From Candidatus Poribacteria bacterium (GTDB lineage: Bacteria; Poribacteria; WGA-4E; WGA-3G): a DNA stretch of 64,000 bases. A program made the translations under genes and the position numbers. The DNA lies in NCBI GenBank assembly GCA_022827185.1, contig JAJDTM010000042.1, forward strand, positions 117,007-181,006, given 5' to 3'. Positions 25,829 through 35,268 of this stretch are shown piece by piece. The notes below the pieces were generated by a model that was not told where the DNA came from, made no database searches, and saw only the letters and a program-made list of their open reading frames with translations. Position 1 is the stretch's first letter. Each line of letters opens with the position of its first letter.

Positions 25829-28800
25829 CTATACCCGTGGCAGGGCATACAGTCCCCATCGGACTCTCACAATTTCACCGGCATCTACAAGTCGCTTAAG
25901 TTCATTTTTTACAGCTTTCGGATGACCATCAATAGACGCAATCAGTTCTGCCGTTTTCTTCTCACCCTCAGCAAGCATAGTGAGAATTTGTATTCGAAAG
26001 GGGACACGTAGGAGCGCGCCACCCCTCAACGCTCTCAACACTCGATTCGCCTGCCTTGAGGAGCACCCCAGGATGCGCTCCACTTCTTCCCGGCTGGATT
26101 CTGCAGTTAGGTTATCACGCTCTGCTTCAAAGTGCTCGCGCGTGGTTACCACCTCAGGAAGTTTGTCCAACCCATCAGCAACTTCAAAATCTTCCCAGTC
26201 AAAAAGGAAAGTTTCAGGCCTGTCTGTGATGCCGGGTAGTGCCAAGCTCGAGATGAGTACAACCTTCCTATCAGTCCATTGATTCAATCCTGTGCGTAGG
26301 ACGGTTTGTGTGAGTTGGTGAACAATTTCTTGCTCATAAATGCCCTGGATCCGCTCATCTTTATAGCCACCGGTCTCCATTTCTTCCTCATAAGAGAGGG
26401 GTTGCTCATCATTTCCAAACAAAACCTGGGCGCGCTGCCAAACGCGGGTTGGTTGCAGTGTCGGTGTCCCGACTATCCAAATGACCTGCGACTCTCTAAA
26501 AGCGTCCCACAGTCCCCTCTCACTCTCGAAACTGGTCACAAAAGAGACGTTTTCTTTCTCTGCGATATCTTGCAATCGTGCTGCAACCGACTTATAGGTG
26601 ATAATTGCATGCTTAACGCTTGAATCTCGTTCAATTTCCGACTGGATACCCGCAAAAAAGCGTTGTCCTATTTTAGAGATGCCGATAACATCCCCGCTGA
26701 TGTTGTATCCTAAGATTGTTTGCCTCGGATAGATACCAGTGCGAATCTGGAAGACCTGATTTCCGGCATCCCATGCTGCCGGTTCGGTACGGCTTACCTC
26801 AATCTCCTCATCTGGAAACGCTCTGTGGAGGTATCGCTCGGGGAAAATTGGCGATGTTAAGACAAGGCGTTTGACCTTCGGGTGGAGCAGTGGTGGCACC
26901 CAGAACTCCAGAACTTTTTCATTCCAGCGTATGGGGGCATCGGCATCGCGCGTGTAATGCGTGAAAAAATACTTGAGCTGATGCCAATACGTCCAGTTAG
27001 GATTAGGGCAGACTGTTGGAAATGTCTGAATACTCTCCACAGTTTCTATATCCAAGATACCCAAACGGGTAGCTTGCGCCATCGGCATTAGGATTTTCAC
27101 GTCTTCATTGATCGCAAAGGAAGAGAGGTAAAAAAATGGCAACCCGTTTGCGGTGAGTCTATCTGCAGCATTATCGTTTAACGGAATATAGGCAGAAACA
27201 CCTGTCTCAAATTCAATGGTAAAGCGTGCCAATAGTTCACCGGTTTCTGGATCAACAGCACTGCGCTCTATTACCTTACCCCGTACACTCACTTGACACA
27301 TCTGTTTGATGAGTGATTCTTCTTGCCATTCAAATGATTGTATCACCATCCGAATTCGTTTGACAGCATCGGCATGTGGTATATCTTTAATTTCTACTGC
27401 ATGCAGTAAAGCCTTGGCAAAATTCCCCAAGGCACAGCCGCCCCAGTTTACACTCCATTCCTCAAACAAGTTTTTTGGCAGTTTACATTTAGGAAACAAC
27501 TTATATTCCCTTGGCCTGCCGATAATGCAAAGCCTCTCTGTCTCATCTACCTGCTTAAGGATTGCTTCCGCCAATTCCGTGTACTGTGGATTGAAAAATA
27601 GCTGGGGAATCGCCAATATCTGTAATTCGGCGCGTTGCAACGCGGTAGGTTGCGATAAATAGCCGCGTTGTTGGCACTCGGTATAGACGGGACACTGTGG
27701 GCAGATATTCTGACTCGGATTCCCGCCCTTTTTCTCAAATGCGTCGCACCGTTCGGCATCCTCACAGACATTTCCGTGTTGAAAAGGATTCTCCATACGC
27801 ACATCAATAGGTATGTCTTTTACCCGTTCCCAGAGGTGCCTCCGAGGTTTCCAGCAAACAGGGGACGGCATGTTTCGTTCTCGATAGCGTCTATCTATTT
27901 TCTCTACCAATTTTTCGATGGTTGGCACGCTTAAACAGATTGTGCCGCCATCAGAAATATAAGATTCTATTTGACGACTTTTTCCCAAACTTTCCTCGGT
28001 AACAAGTCCGAGAATACGTGTGGTTCCATCAAAAATACGCCGTATTTGATCAGAATTTTTTTTAGGTGTTTCATAATGCCCTTCCGCGTTTTCCGGTTTG
28101 TGCAGCACCGGCGGTGGGCGTTTTATTGCCAATGGGCTAAGTTCCTCTGCTCGCACGGCGAATATTCTATCGGACACAAGCAATTCAGGTTCAAGGATCG
28201 GTGGTAGAACACCAGTATTGTTCCAGACCTCTGTGATTGGAGTGGCTTCCGTGGGCAGCCCGGTATCAGATGCGTTTGCGCGTACCCACACAGTTCCATC
28301 AGCTTCCCAGAACGATATGTCTTCGCTGCCAATCGTACTGCCAGGTTGTCTCCAGTGGTAAAAATTGTTTTCTTGTCCAATATAAGAAAAACCGCGGTTC
28401 ACGAACGCCTTTTTTGCGAGATCAAGATTATCTGAACCGAGAGATAGCGGTAGATTGCTGACAGGCTGCTCCTGCTGAACTTCACAAGGAATAGGCGCGT
28501 GAAGTTCAGCACGAAGGGCATCAATAGGTGCAAAAAGGACTTCCTTAGCAACCATAGGTGGATCTAAGAAACTTCCAAACAGGATCTCATAGCGTGCATC
28601 CCACGGCGTGTACCCGTTTTCGCCAGAGATTTCGAGGTAGACCTCTCGTTGGTTTAGATTTCCCGCGGTCAGGATGTGTTTATAGATATATTGCTTCGCG
28701 TTCTCGGTATTTGGGTGGAGGTAATTTCGGACTCTGCAAGAAAAGCGTAGCCCGCCAGATTTTGTCAGCGTTAACAGTGGATTCTCTATGGCATTGACGA

Positions 28801-29224
28801 GCGCGTCAATACAAACCGAAACGGCATCAGGCGCGGCAGAAATAACTTCATATTTAAACTCAATGTCGTGCCATTGTGCCCTGTCGTGTGCAGATGGAAT
28901 TCCGGTATACACCTGAATTCCCCAAGATGTGTGCCATCGTCTTATTCCCCAATCCTGTGCTTTTTGAGGGCTCAAAAACCGTTTACCGCCAAAATTTCCT
29001 GGACCGCGATCGTTATTGGGTGCGCGTCCTACTGGCATAAAAGAGACATTCGCCTGCTCCAAGTCAGCGAGCAGCACACGGTACCTCTGCGCACAATAGA
29101 CCGTTATCTGATAAGGATACCCTTTATTATTATATAGTGCAGGCATTACCACCGTTTTCCGCTGCCGAAGCGGCTTCTCGTGCCGTTCGTGGCAACGTTC
29201 AATAAGATTATTCACAGAGTTCAT
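25829..29224 (-). CDS. Primase/helicase-like giant protein, paralog A (active sites degraded)
   Basis: 1131 residues. Residues ~100-170 resemble a Prim-Pol (AEP) core: WGIQVYTG, then WHDIEFK (D120, E122) and LTKSGGLRFS, where the usual histidine of motif II is arginine. Near 405-416 is a P-loop-like GLVTEESLGKS lacking the first glycine. Cysteines 487, 493, 508, 511 and 517 (CPQCPVYTEC) form a cluster like the Fe-S insert of XPD/DinG helicases. The region ~780-1040 resembles a helicase C-terminal half (VLTSPIFPERYLHRAF, VIWIVGTP, GITDRPETFLFDWEDF). The last ~55 residues are a winged helix (AELIASIDGHPKAVKNELKR). It is paralogous to the gene at 30031-33417 along its length. No ribosome site is visible before ATG 29224. 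Family assignment is by motif, not search. Confidence 0.6.
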   Translation of the reverse strand: MNSVNNLIERCHERHEKPLRQRKTVVMPALYNNKGYPYQITVYCAQRYRVLLADLEQANVSFMPVGRAPNNDRGPGNFGGKRFLSPQKAQDWGIRRWHTSWGIQVYTGIPSAHDRAQWHDIEFKYEVISAAPDAVSVCIDALVNAIENPLLTLTKSGGLRFSCRVRNYLHPNTENAKQYIYKHILTAGNLNQREVYLEISGENGYTPWDARYEILFGSFLDPPMVAKEVLFAPIDALRAELHAPIPCEVQQEQPVSNLPLSLGSDNLDLAKKAFVNRGFSYIGQENNFYHWRQPGSTIGSEDISFWEADGTVWVRANASDTGLPTEATPITEVWNNTGVLPPILEPELLVSDRIFAVRAEELSPLAIKRPPPVLHKPENAEGHYETPKKNSDQIRRIFDGTTRILGLVTEESLGKSRQIESYISDGGTICLSVPTIEKLVEKIDRRYRERNMPSPVCWKPRRHLWERVKDIPIDVRMENPFQHGNVCEDAERCDAFEKKGGNPSQNICPQCPVYTECQQRGYLSQPTALQRAELQILAIPQLFFNPQYTELAEAILKQVDETERLCIIGRPREYKLFPKCKLPKNLFEEWSVNWGGCALGNFAKALLHAVEIKDIPHADAVKRIRMVIQSFEWQEESLIKQMCQVSVRGKVIERSAVDPETGELLARFTIEFETGVSAYIPLNDNAADRLTANGLPFFYLSSFAINEDVKILMPMAQATRLGILDIETVESIQTFPTVCPNPNWTYWHQLKYFFTHYTRDADAPIRWNEKVLEFWVPPLLHPKVKRLVLTSPIFPERYLHRAFPDEEIEVSRTEPAAWDAGNQVFQIRTGIYPRQTILGYNISGDVIGISKIGQRFFAGIQSEIERDSSVKHAIITYKSVAARLQDIAEKENVSFVTSFESERGLWDAFRESQVIWIVGTPTLQPTRVWQRAQVLFGNDEQPLSYEEEMETGGYKDERIQGIYEQEIVHQLTQTVLRTGLNQWTDRKVVLISSLALPGITDRPETFLFDWEDFEVADGLDKLPEVVTTREHFEAERDNLTAESSREEVERILGCSSRQANRVLRALRGGALLRVPFRIQILTMLAEGEKKTAELIASIDGHPKAVKNELKRLVDAGEIVRVRWGLYALPRV

Positions 29225-29574
29225 AAAAAAATGTAGATATGAAAACCTGGGTTCCTGCCAGATTCATGACTTTCTGTTTAATATAACATAATATAATATA
29301 ACACAACAAAGTTAATAATATATATTAACATAAATTTTCTCTGTAGTCAAATTTTTTAATACCAGAAAAAGTCAATAATAGCAAGTTTTTTTTGAGTCCA
29401 CCACAACAGGACATTATTGTTAAATTATAAAAAAATATATACAGAATTGGCTTGATATTACCTTTCGATATTTAACTATAAGTTATATGGTGGATAGATG
29501 TATGCCTGATCAATAGCATCTCATCGAATAAAGACGAAGGGGCACATAAAGTGATGAATTCGGGTAACGGCACT
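29225..29574. other. AT-rich gene-free gap
   Basis: About 350 bases of strongly AT-rich DNA upstream of the minus-strand primase-like gene. It probably carries that gene's promoter, but no clear -35/-10 pair stands out. I see no RNA gene or long repeat in it. Confidence 0.6.
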
Positions 29575-29580
29575 ATCTAA

Positions 29581-29888
29581 CCTGAAAAGTGGACGCACTG
29601 TGTGTGTACTTATGACGGCAAAGATGCCAAAATCTATATTGACGGCGAGGTAATAAATGAAGCACCGCATGGACTCGAATTGGTTGCCGGTGAGCAGGAT
29701 TTGCGATTCGGTCATCGCGGTGGAAGCAGATACTGGTACAACGGTCTGCTTGATGACGTTGCAGTGTTTTCAGTTGTGTTAGATGAAGATCAGGTTAAAG
29801 AGGCAAGCGGAAACATTGACGAGGCACTTGATGTTGAAGCGCGAGGAAACTAACAACCGTCTGGGGTAAAGTGAAGGCAGGCAAATAG
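29581..29888 (+). pseudogene. Remnant of a LamG protein with the shared C-terminal tail
   Basis: The frame reads PEKWTHCVCTYDGKDAKIYIDG and then GLLDDVAVFSVVLDEDQV, the second half of a LamG/concanavalin domain. A stop (TAA 29578) lies just before, so the N-terminal half and signal peptide are gone. The frame closes at ...VEARGN. Shifting one base, the DNA continues KLTTVWGKVKAGK and a stop at 29886-29888. Hence a single-base loss after position ~29846 separates the domain from its T-x-W-G-x-V-K tail. The remnant sits alone between the two primase-like genes. Confidence 0.75.
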
Positions 29889-30030
29889 CCCAACATCTCA
29901 GATGTGATTTATGTTTCTTGTACGGTTGTAGCAAATATAGTTTCTAATAGAGAAAAAGGGCGGGAAGGATGCGCCATAGAGATCTCTGTCAGTAAATATA
30001 TTGACAGCATGTGGTGTTTGTCAATTCCCC

Positions 30031-33000
30031 TTAATCAGGCAGTGTATATACACCCCGTTTGACCTTTACAATTTCACCAATCCCTACAAGGCGCGTGAGT
30101 TCTGTATTTATTGCTTTTGGGTGTCCTTGAATCGCCGCCGCGAATTCCGGTGTTGTTTTCTCTCCATCGGCGAGAAGCGCGAGAATTTGCTCGCGGAAAG
30201 GAACACGTGTCCTCCCACCCCTCATCCTTTGCAACATTCGATTCGCCTGCCTTGGGGAGCATCCCAAAACCCTTTCTACCTCTCGCCTGCTGGATTCAGA
30301 GCTCAGATTGTCGCGTTCCGTTTCAAATCGTTGACGTGTCGCTATCACCTCAGCGAGTTTGTCTAACCCACCGGCAACATCGAAATCTTCCCAGTCAAAA
30401 AGGAGCGTTTCAGGTCTATCGGTGATCTCAGGAATTTGACAACCTGTAATTAACATAACTTTCTTGTTTGCCAAACGGTCCAGCTGAGCTAGTTCTATAA
30501 TCTCTGTGAATATATGGACGACCTCTTTTTCATAAACGCTCTGGACGCGTTCGTCTTTGTAACGGTAGAGCTCTGGCTCCATTTCATAAGAAAGAGGTTC
30601 CTCGTCGTTTCCAAACAGGATCTGCGTGCGCTCCAAAACGGAACGGGGTCCCATTTCCGGCATGCCAACTATCCAGATGACTTGTGCCTCTTGAAAAGCG
30701 GTTTCCAACCCTTCCACCACTCGAAACCCTGTCAAGAAACAGACGTTCTCATTCTTCGCGATATCCTTCAGCTGTTCAAGTGCGTGAATATGGGTTATAA
30801 TCCCATGCTTAATATTTGGCTCCCTTTCAATTTCAGCCTGGATCCTCGAAAAAATGTGCTGCCCCGTTTCAGACACCCCGAGACTGTCCCAAGTGTTGCT
30901 GATGTCTAAAATTGTCTTCCGTGGATAAATACCGGTGCGAATCTGAAAAATGCGGTTCCCAGGAACCCACGCCATCGGTTGGGTGGGAAGGATCTCAGTT
31001 TCCGTATCGAAAAACGTCCGACGTAGATGCTCACCGTAGAGAACGGGGGCAGTGACCAAAAGGTGTCTGACGCTTGGATGAAGTACCGGCGGCACCCAGA
31101 ACCGTAGGGCTTCGTCCTCCCATCGCATCGGAGCATCAGCGTCCCGCGTGTAATGTGCAAAGAAACGCTTGAATTGATGCCAAAACGTCCAGTCTGGATC
31201 CGAACAAACCGTTGGGAACTCCTGAATGTTTTCAACGGTCGCCGCATCCAAGATCCCCAGCCTGACGGCATCGGCTATCGACATCAAGATTTTCATGTCT
31301 TCATTCGGCACAAAAGTGTGGAGTTCAAAAAGGGGTAACTCTTGTGCTGTCAGTCTATCCACAGCCGTAGCGTCCAAAGGAATATAAGCAGAAATTCCTC
31401 GCTCAAACTCGATTGTATAGCGTGCTAATTCTTCTCCGGTCTCTGCATCAATTACCCCTCGTGCGACCACTCTGCCCTGTACATTGACGTGGCACATCTG
31501 TTGGATAAGCTCTTCTTCCAGCCATTCAAACGTCTGCATCACTGTCCGGAGGCGTTTGATGGAGTGGGCATGGGATTTATCTCTGATACCTACTGCATTG
31601 AGTAGGAGTATGGCAAAGTTTCCTAAGGCATTGCCTTTCCAGTTGCCGACCCACTCCTCCAATGTCGTTTTTGACAGTCTACATTTAAGAAACAGTTGAT
31701 TCTCTCTCATGAGATCAATGATACAAAGTGGATGTGTTCCATCGCGCGCTTCAAGAAGTTGTTCCACTATTTTTCCGTATTGTGGATCCAAAAATAGTCG
31801 AAAATCCTCCAGTATTTGTGCTTTAGCAGTTTGTAATGTAGAGGATTGCGATAGATAGCCACGCTCCTGACATGTTGTATACACGCGGCACTGCGGACAG
31901 ATAATTTCGCTCGGATTCCCACCCTTTTTCTCCAATACTTCACACCGCTGAGCATCCTCGCAGACGTTCCCACGTTGGAAGGGTGTTGCCATACGCACGT
32001 CAATGGGGATATCTTTCACTTCATCCCAGAGATACATCCGATCCCGCCAGCGTGCAACCGACCTCACACTTCGCTTTTGAAGAAATTGTTCTGCTTCTGC
32101 CGCAAGTTCAACATTTGGCACGTTTAAACAGATTGCCTCACTATTACGCAGAACGGATTCTATTTCACGATTTTTCCCTGAGTTTGTATCAGGAATAAAC
32201 CCAACAACACGCGCGTTCCTATCAAAAGCACGCTGCACCTGAACGCTAATTTCTTCTCGTGTTTCATCAATCTTTTGAATGGTGCTCGACTTATGTAACA
32301 CTGGAGGAGGACGTTTTATTGCCAATGGACTAAGTTTCCCTTCCCGAATGGCAAGTACCTTATCATCTATAGGCAGCCCCGCCTTAGGAATCGGTGGCAA
32401 GATGCCAGTATCGTTCCAAACATCTGTTATGAGCGTTGCCTCCATAGGCAGCCCAGTATCAGACGTAGATGCACAAACCCACACGCCATCTTCACTTTCC
32501 CATAATGATACCTCTGTGTTGTCAATTCCACTACCTCGCCGGTTCCAATAGTGAAATCCATCCTCTTGTCTGACATAAGAAAACCCACGCTTAAAAAACG
32601 CCTCTTTGGCGAGGTCAAGTTTGCCCGATCCGAGAGAGTATGGCGCGTCGGGGATATTCTCCTCGTGTTGTATGTTTCGCGAAACAGGTTCGTGCAGTGC
32701 AGCGCGAAGTGCATCAATCGGTGCAAAGAAAACCTCTTTGGAAATTACAGGCGGATCTAACAGATTTCCAAGCAGAATTTCATAGCGCGCATCCCAGCAA
32801 TTGTATCCTTTCTCACCCAAAATTTCAAGATATGCGTCGTGTGGGTGTGGATTCTCTGCTGTCGTGGTCCGTTTATAGACATACAACCGTGCCTGCTTAG
32901 TGTTCGGGTGCAGGTACCCCGGTATCCTGCAAGAAAAGCGGAGCCCACCAGACTTTGACATCGTCAACAACGGATTCGCAACGCCATCAACAAGTGCTTG

Positions 33001-33417
33001 AACACAAGCAAGAACGACATCGGGTGCAGCACAGATAGCTTCATATTTAAAGTCAATATCATGCCATGGTGCGCCATCACGTACAGAGGGCATACCCGTA
33101 TACACTTGAATTCCCCACGACTTGTGCCATCGGATGGCATCCCAGTCTATCGCCTGTTGGCGTTTCAAGAACCGTTCCCCTCCAAAATGACGCGGCGGAC
33201 GGTCAGTTCCAGGGGCTTGCCCGATCGGCATAAAGGAAATGCCTGCTGCCTCCAAGTCCTGAAGCATCACAGGGTATCTGTGTGCACAATAGACTGTGAA
33301 ATGGTACGGAAGCCCTTTGTAAAGCGGTGGTGTTGAGGTCGTTTTCTGTTGCTTTAGTGGCTTATCGTGCCGTTGATGGCAGCGGGCAATCATATCTTGC
33401 AAGACATTGTTTGTCAT
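30031..33417 (-). CDS. Primase/helicase-like giant protein, paralog B
   Basis: 1128 residues, collinear with the protein at 25829-29224. WGIQVYTGMP and WHDIDFK (D120, D122) are better preserved here, so the AEP-type metal pair is present, although motif II again has arginine (MSKSGGLRFS). The P-loop region reads GFIPDTNSGKN: the lysine is kept but the following Ser/Thr is lost. The five-cysteine cluster (CEDAQRCEV, CPQCRVYTTC) and the helicase C-like region (VIWIVGMP, ITDRPETLLFDWEDF) are conserved, and a winged helix ends the protein. A role in replication or repair of a mobile element, or in defence, is possible but unproven. AGGGGA precedes ATG 33417. Confidence 0.6.
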   Translation of the reverse strand: MTNNVLQDMIARCHQRHDKPLKQQKTTSTPPLYKGLPYHFTVYCAHRYPVMLQDLEAAGISFMPIGQAPGTDRPPRHFGGERFLKRQQAIDWDAIRWHKSWGIQVYTGMPSVRDGAPWHDIDFKYEAICAAPDVVLACVQALVDGVANPLLTMSKSGGLRFSCRIPGYLHPNTKQARLYVYKRTTTAENPHPHDAYLEILGEKGYNCWDARYEILLGNLLDPPVISKEVFFAPIDALRAALHEPVSRNIQHEENIPDAPYSLGSGKLDLAKEAFFKRGFSYVRQEDGFHYWNRRGSGIDNTEVSLWESEDGVWVCASTSDTGLPMEATLITDVWNDTGILPPIPKAGLPIDDKVLAIREGKLSPLAIKRPPPVLHKSSTIQKIDETREEISVQVQRAFDRNARVVGFIPDTNSGKNREIESVLRNSEAICLNVPNVELAAEAEQFLQKRSVRSVARWRDRMYLWDEVKDIPIDVRMATPFQRGNVCEDAQRCEVLEKKGGNPSEIICPQCRVYTTCQERGYLSQSSTLQTAKAQILEDFRLFLDPQYGKIVEQLLEARDGTHPLCIIDLMRENQLFLKCRLSKTTLEEWVGNWKGNALGNFAILLLNAVGIRDKSHAHSIKRLRTVMQTFEWLEEELIQQMCHVNVQGRVVARGVIDAETGEELARYTIEFERGISAYIPLDATAVDRLTAQELPLFELHTFVPNEDMKILMSIADAVRLGILDAATVENIQEFPTVCSDPDWTFWHQFKRFFAHYTRDADAPMRWEDEALRFWVPPVLHPSVRHLLVTAPVLYGEHLRRTFFDTETEILPTQPMAWVPGNRIFQIRTGIYPRKTILDISNTWDSLGVSETGQHIFSRIQAEIEREPNIKHGIITHIHALEQLKDIAKNENVCFLTGFRVVEGLETAFQEAQVIWIVGMPEMGPRSVLERTQILFGNDEEPLSYEMEPELYRYKDERVQSVYEKEVVHIFTEIIELAQLDRLANKKVMLITGCQIPEITDRPETLLFDWEDFDVAGGLDKLAEVIATRQRFETERDNLSSESSRREVERVLGCSPRQANRMLQRMRGGRTRVPFREQILALLADGEKTTPEFAAAIQGHPKAINTELTRLVGIGEIVKVKRGVYTLPD

Positions 33418-34640
33418 TGACCTATTCCCCTAACTACGGTGAATTCAGTATGAGATGCTGGGTGTGGATGGGTGATAAAAAACAGTGTATGTTTATCAAT
33501 GAGAAGCACCCTAACAGAGCACTGACCGGTGACTGTTGACGACTATTTCAAATGCGTGTGATTTTTATCACTTTCACTTTAGCTCAACCGACGCGTCTGC
33601 AGCAATCTCACGCTGGGAAAACATTGTTATGGGTTGTTCATAAACTTTATGTTTTTACATAAGTTACGACTTGTGTTAGTTAATTCTGTGTTTATAGAGT
33701 TGCCTTATGCCAGGACGAAGTCTTTGAGTTTCATCAATGGGCGTTCCAAACATTGATTGATAAAAACAAGGCAAAAACAATTAGCACAAGTCGTATAAGT
33801 TAGTAGTGTATATTATCAAAAAATTCATTTTTAGTCAAATTTATTATGACTTAAAGCCATCCAATTGTCAGTTTCTGTTTTTTCAATGATTTTCAGGGCA
33901 TCTGTGGATATGCAGCGAAAAAACGAAAAGCATTGGCTACGTGTGTATATCACAGATGCACAGGAGTGTTAGCACGGTATCGCGTAGAGCTGCCATGACC
34001 GGCGCATATACGCTTTCGCTCTGATCGGTATTCATAAACTTGCGCAAGTCTTGAATTGATACAAAAATAGATTTAAGTTATAGTCATTTTGAGACATATT
34101 TTTTGTAATTAAAACATAAATATACTAACATCTTGATAAAACTTTTTGTGATTCGCCTCTATTTTTCGGAAGACCTATTCAATCAATATTTCACATCAGA
34201 TCCAATCTTTAACAAATCTATATTATGTTCCTGAGATTTACGAGATATTTCCAAGGCAGGATGCCTAAAACACAGGCAAATTCTGAGTTTATTAGAGATA
34301 AGCTATACCCATTTTTTATAAAAGATGCCTACTCAAGAAATTAGATTTGTTTTTAACCTACCCATTTATTGATACCCAAAGACGACTGTACTGAATTGGT
34401 AGTTTGAGTATTGGCATTTTGGGAATGAAAGGTAAACGCTTTTGCAGGCAGCCTATTAGTTTCAGTAAACGTGTTAAAAATCCGCGTGGCATTTGGAAAC
34501 AGGACTTTTCTTACAAAAAATCGGATAAAATTCTAAAGCATTATGCATTTTTCAAGCAAAATTAGCAATTTTTATCAATACAATTTGTTTTTTCTCAAAA
34601 TATCATATAATTTTTTAGTCATACATAGATTTATCAATTT
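33418..34640. other. Long gene-free AT-rich region
   Basis: About 1.2 kb without a convincing open frame on either strand. It holds one inverted repeat pair (33665-33795) and, at its right end, a promoter (34646-34674). Otherwise the composition is AT-rich and unlike the neighbouring genes, which suggests decayed accessory DNA. Confidence 0.6.
33665..33795. repeat. Inverted repeat pair, 14 bp, 103 bp apart
   Basis: TACGACTTGTGTTA (33665-33678) and TAGCACAAGTCGTA (33782-33795) match as inverted repeats at 13 of 14 positions. The intervening DNA has no gene. It could be a MITE-like remnant or a long hairpin. Confidence 0.4.
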
Positions 34641-34645
34641 TTAAG

Positions 34646-34674
34646 TTGACAAATCGTAAAAATTGACTTACTAT
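34646..34674 (+). promoter_or_regulatory. Sigma-70-type promoter before the pseudoknot array
   Basis: TTGACA (34646-34651, perfect -35), 17-base spacer, TACTAT (34669-34674). The start would be near 34681, about 150 bases before the first pseudoknot element. Confidence 0.6.
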
Positions 34675-34827
34675 AACTCTATAGTGCCTCAGCTGTTTTG
34701 CAATAACTCATGAGGACTACTGCCGAACTACCTGAACCCGTTTAAATCAGAGACGCGGATACCCTATCAGTGGAGGCGGTTATAAACATCCACACCTTGA
34801 AATTCAATGTTCATGTTGAATTTCCTT

Positions 34828-34868
34828 ACTCGCTTTGTAGATTGTGTGAGTCCCTTAAAACAATCTAC
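34828..34868 (+). ncRNA. H-type pseudoknot element (family B, copy 1; lacks 5' hairpin)
   Basis: Stem A pairs ACTCGC (34828-34833) with GTGAGT (34846-34851). The loop of stem A contains GTAGATTGT (34837-34845), which pairs perfectly with ACAATCTAC (34860-34868). There is no base between stem B's first strand and stem A's closing strand, and the last loop is A-rich, as in classic H-type pseudoknots. Stem B here differs from the other copies at paired positions on both strands (TA, AT pairs replace CG, GC), a compensating change. The CCCCG/CGGGG hairpin found 5' in other copies is missing. Confidence 0.65.
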
Positions 34869-34926
34869 ACTTATTCAAGTAGCGTATTTCGCAAAACTCA
34901 ACGCAGCCATATCGAACAAGAAGTGA
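34869..34926 (+). pseudogene. 3' remnant of a small gene (ends FAKLNAAISNKK)
   Basis: A frame without start reads TLIQVAYFAKLNAAISNKK and stops at 34924-34926. The same ending occurs at 36141-36182 before the fifth pseudoknot copy. The shared tail shows these are leftovers of duplicated small genes that stood between pseudoknot elements. Confidence 0.55.
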
Positions 34927-34940
34927 TGCCTTATACTGAA

Positions 34941-35022
34941 CCCCGCACGCTGATTCAAGCGGTCTGTCAGGGGAATTTCGACCTCGCTTTGCGGGTTGTG
35001 CGAGGTGGACAAAACAATCTGC
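34941..35022 (+). ncRNA. Structured RNA element with H-type pseudoknot (family B, copy 2)
   Basis: 5' part: CCCC (34941-34944) pairs with GGGG (34970-34973) around the inner hairpin CGCT(GATTCA)AGCG (34948-34961). 3' part: stem A CCTCGC (34982-34987) with GCGAGG (35000-35005); stem B GCGGGTTGT (34991-34999) with ACAATCTGC (35014-35022), two G-U pairs replacing the G-C/A-U pairs of other copies. It is followed by GCCCTTCTGGGC and AAGCGGTTTT, a weak terminator-like hairpin also present after copy 5, so this copy may be a stand-alone small RNA. Confidence 0.65.
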
Positions 35023-35083
35023 CCTTCTGGGCAAGCGGTTTTCTTGACTTCTCTTCATTTGACGCTTGCCCACTCTCTTATGC

Positions 35084-35134
35084 GCGGGGCTGCGGATGGC
35101 ACCTCACCCCGCACCCCAATGTAAACGGTGCCAT
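35084..35134 (+). ncRNA. Interlocked palindromes, possible third pseudoknot type
   Basis: GCGGGG (35084-35089) pairs with CCCCGC (35107-35112), and ATGGCACC (35096-35103), inside its loop, pairs perfectly with GGTGCCAT (35127-35134). The arrangement is that of an H-type pseudoknot, but the sequence is unrelated to family B. Only one copy is seen, so it could be chance in GC-rich DNA. Confidence 0.35.
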
Positions 35135-35150
35135 GTAAATGTTCACAACA

Positions 35151-35243
35151 CCCCGCACGCTGATTCAAGCGGCACGTCGGGGATAGATTCATGTTGAATA
35201 GTTTCGCTTTCGCAGGTTGTGCGAGGTCCCCTAAACAACCTGC
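35151..35243 (+). ncRNA. Structured RNA element with H-type pseudoknot (family B, copy 3)
   Basis: CCCCG (35151-35155) pairs with CGGGG (35178-35182) around CGCT(GATTCA)AGCG. Stem A TTTCGC (35202-35207) pairs with GCGAGG (35221-35226) by two G-U; stem B GCAGGTTGT (35212-35220) with ACAACCTGC (35235-35243). Ten bases after it stands the site AAAGGAG (35252) and an ATG (35269), so this copy is the leader of the broken winged-helix gene that follows. Confidence 0.7.
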
Positions 35244-35268
35244 TTTTATCGAAAGGAGACACAAAATC

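Noticed and set aside
34770..35138. 122-residue open frame
   Set aside because: It runs across pseudoknot elements and a gene remnant, has no ribosome site and no plausible protein features.
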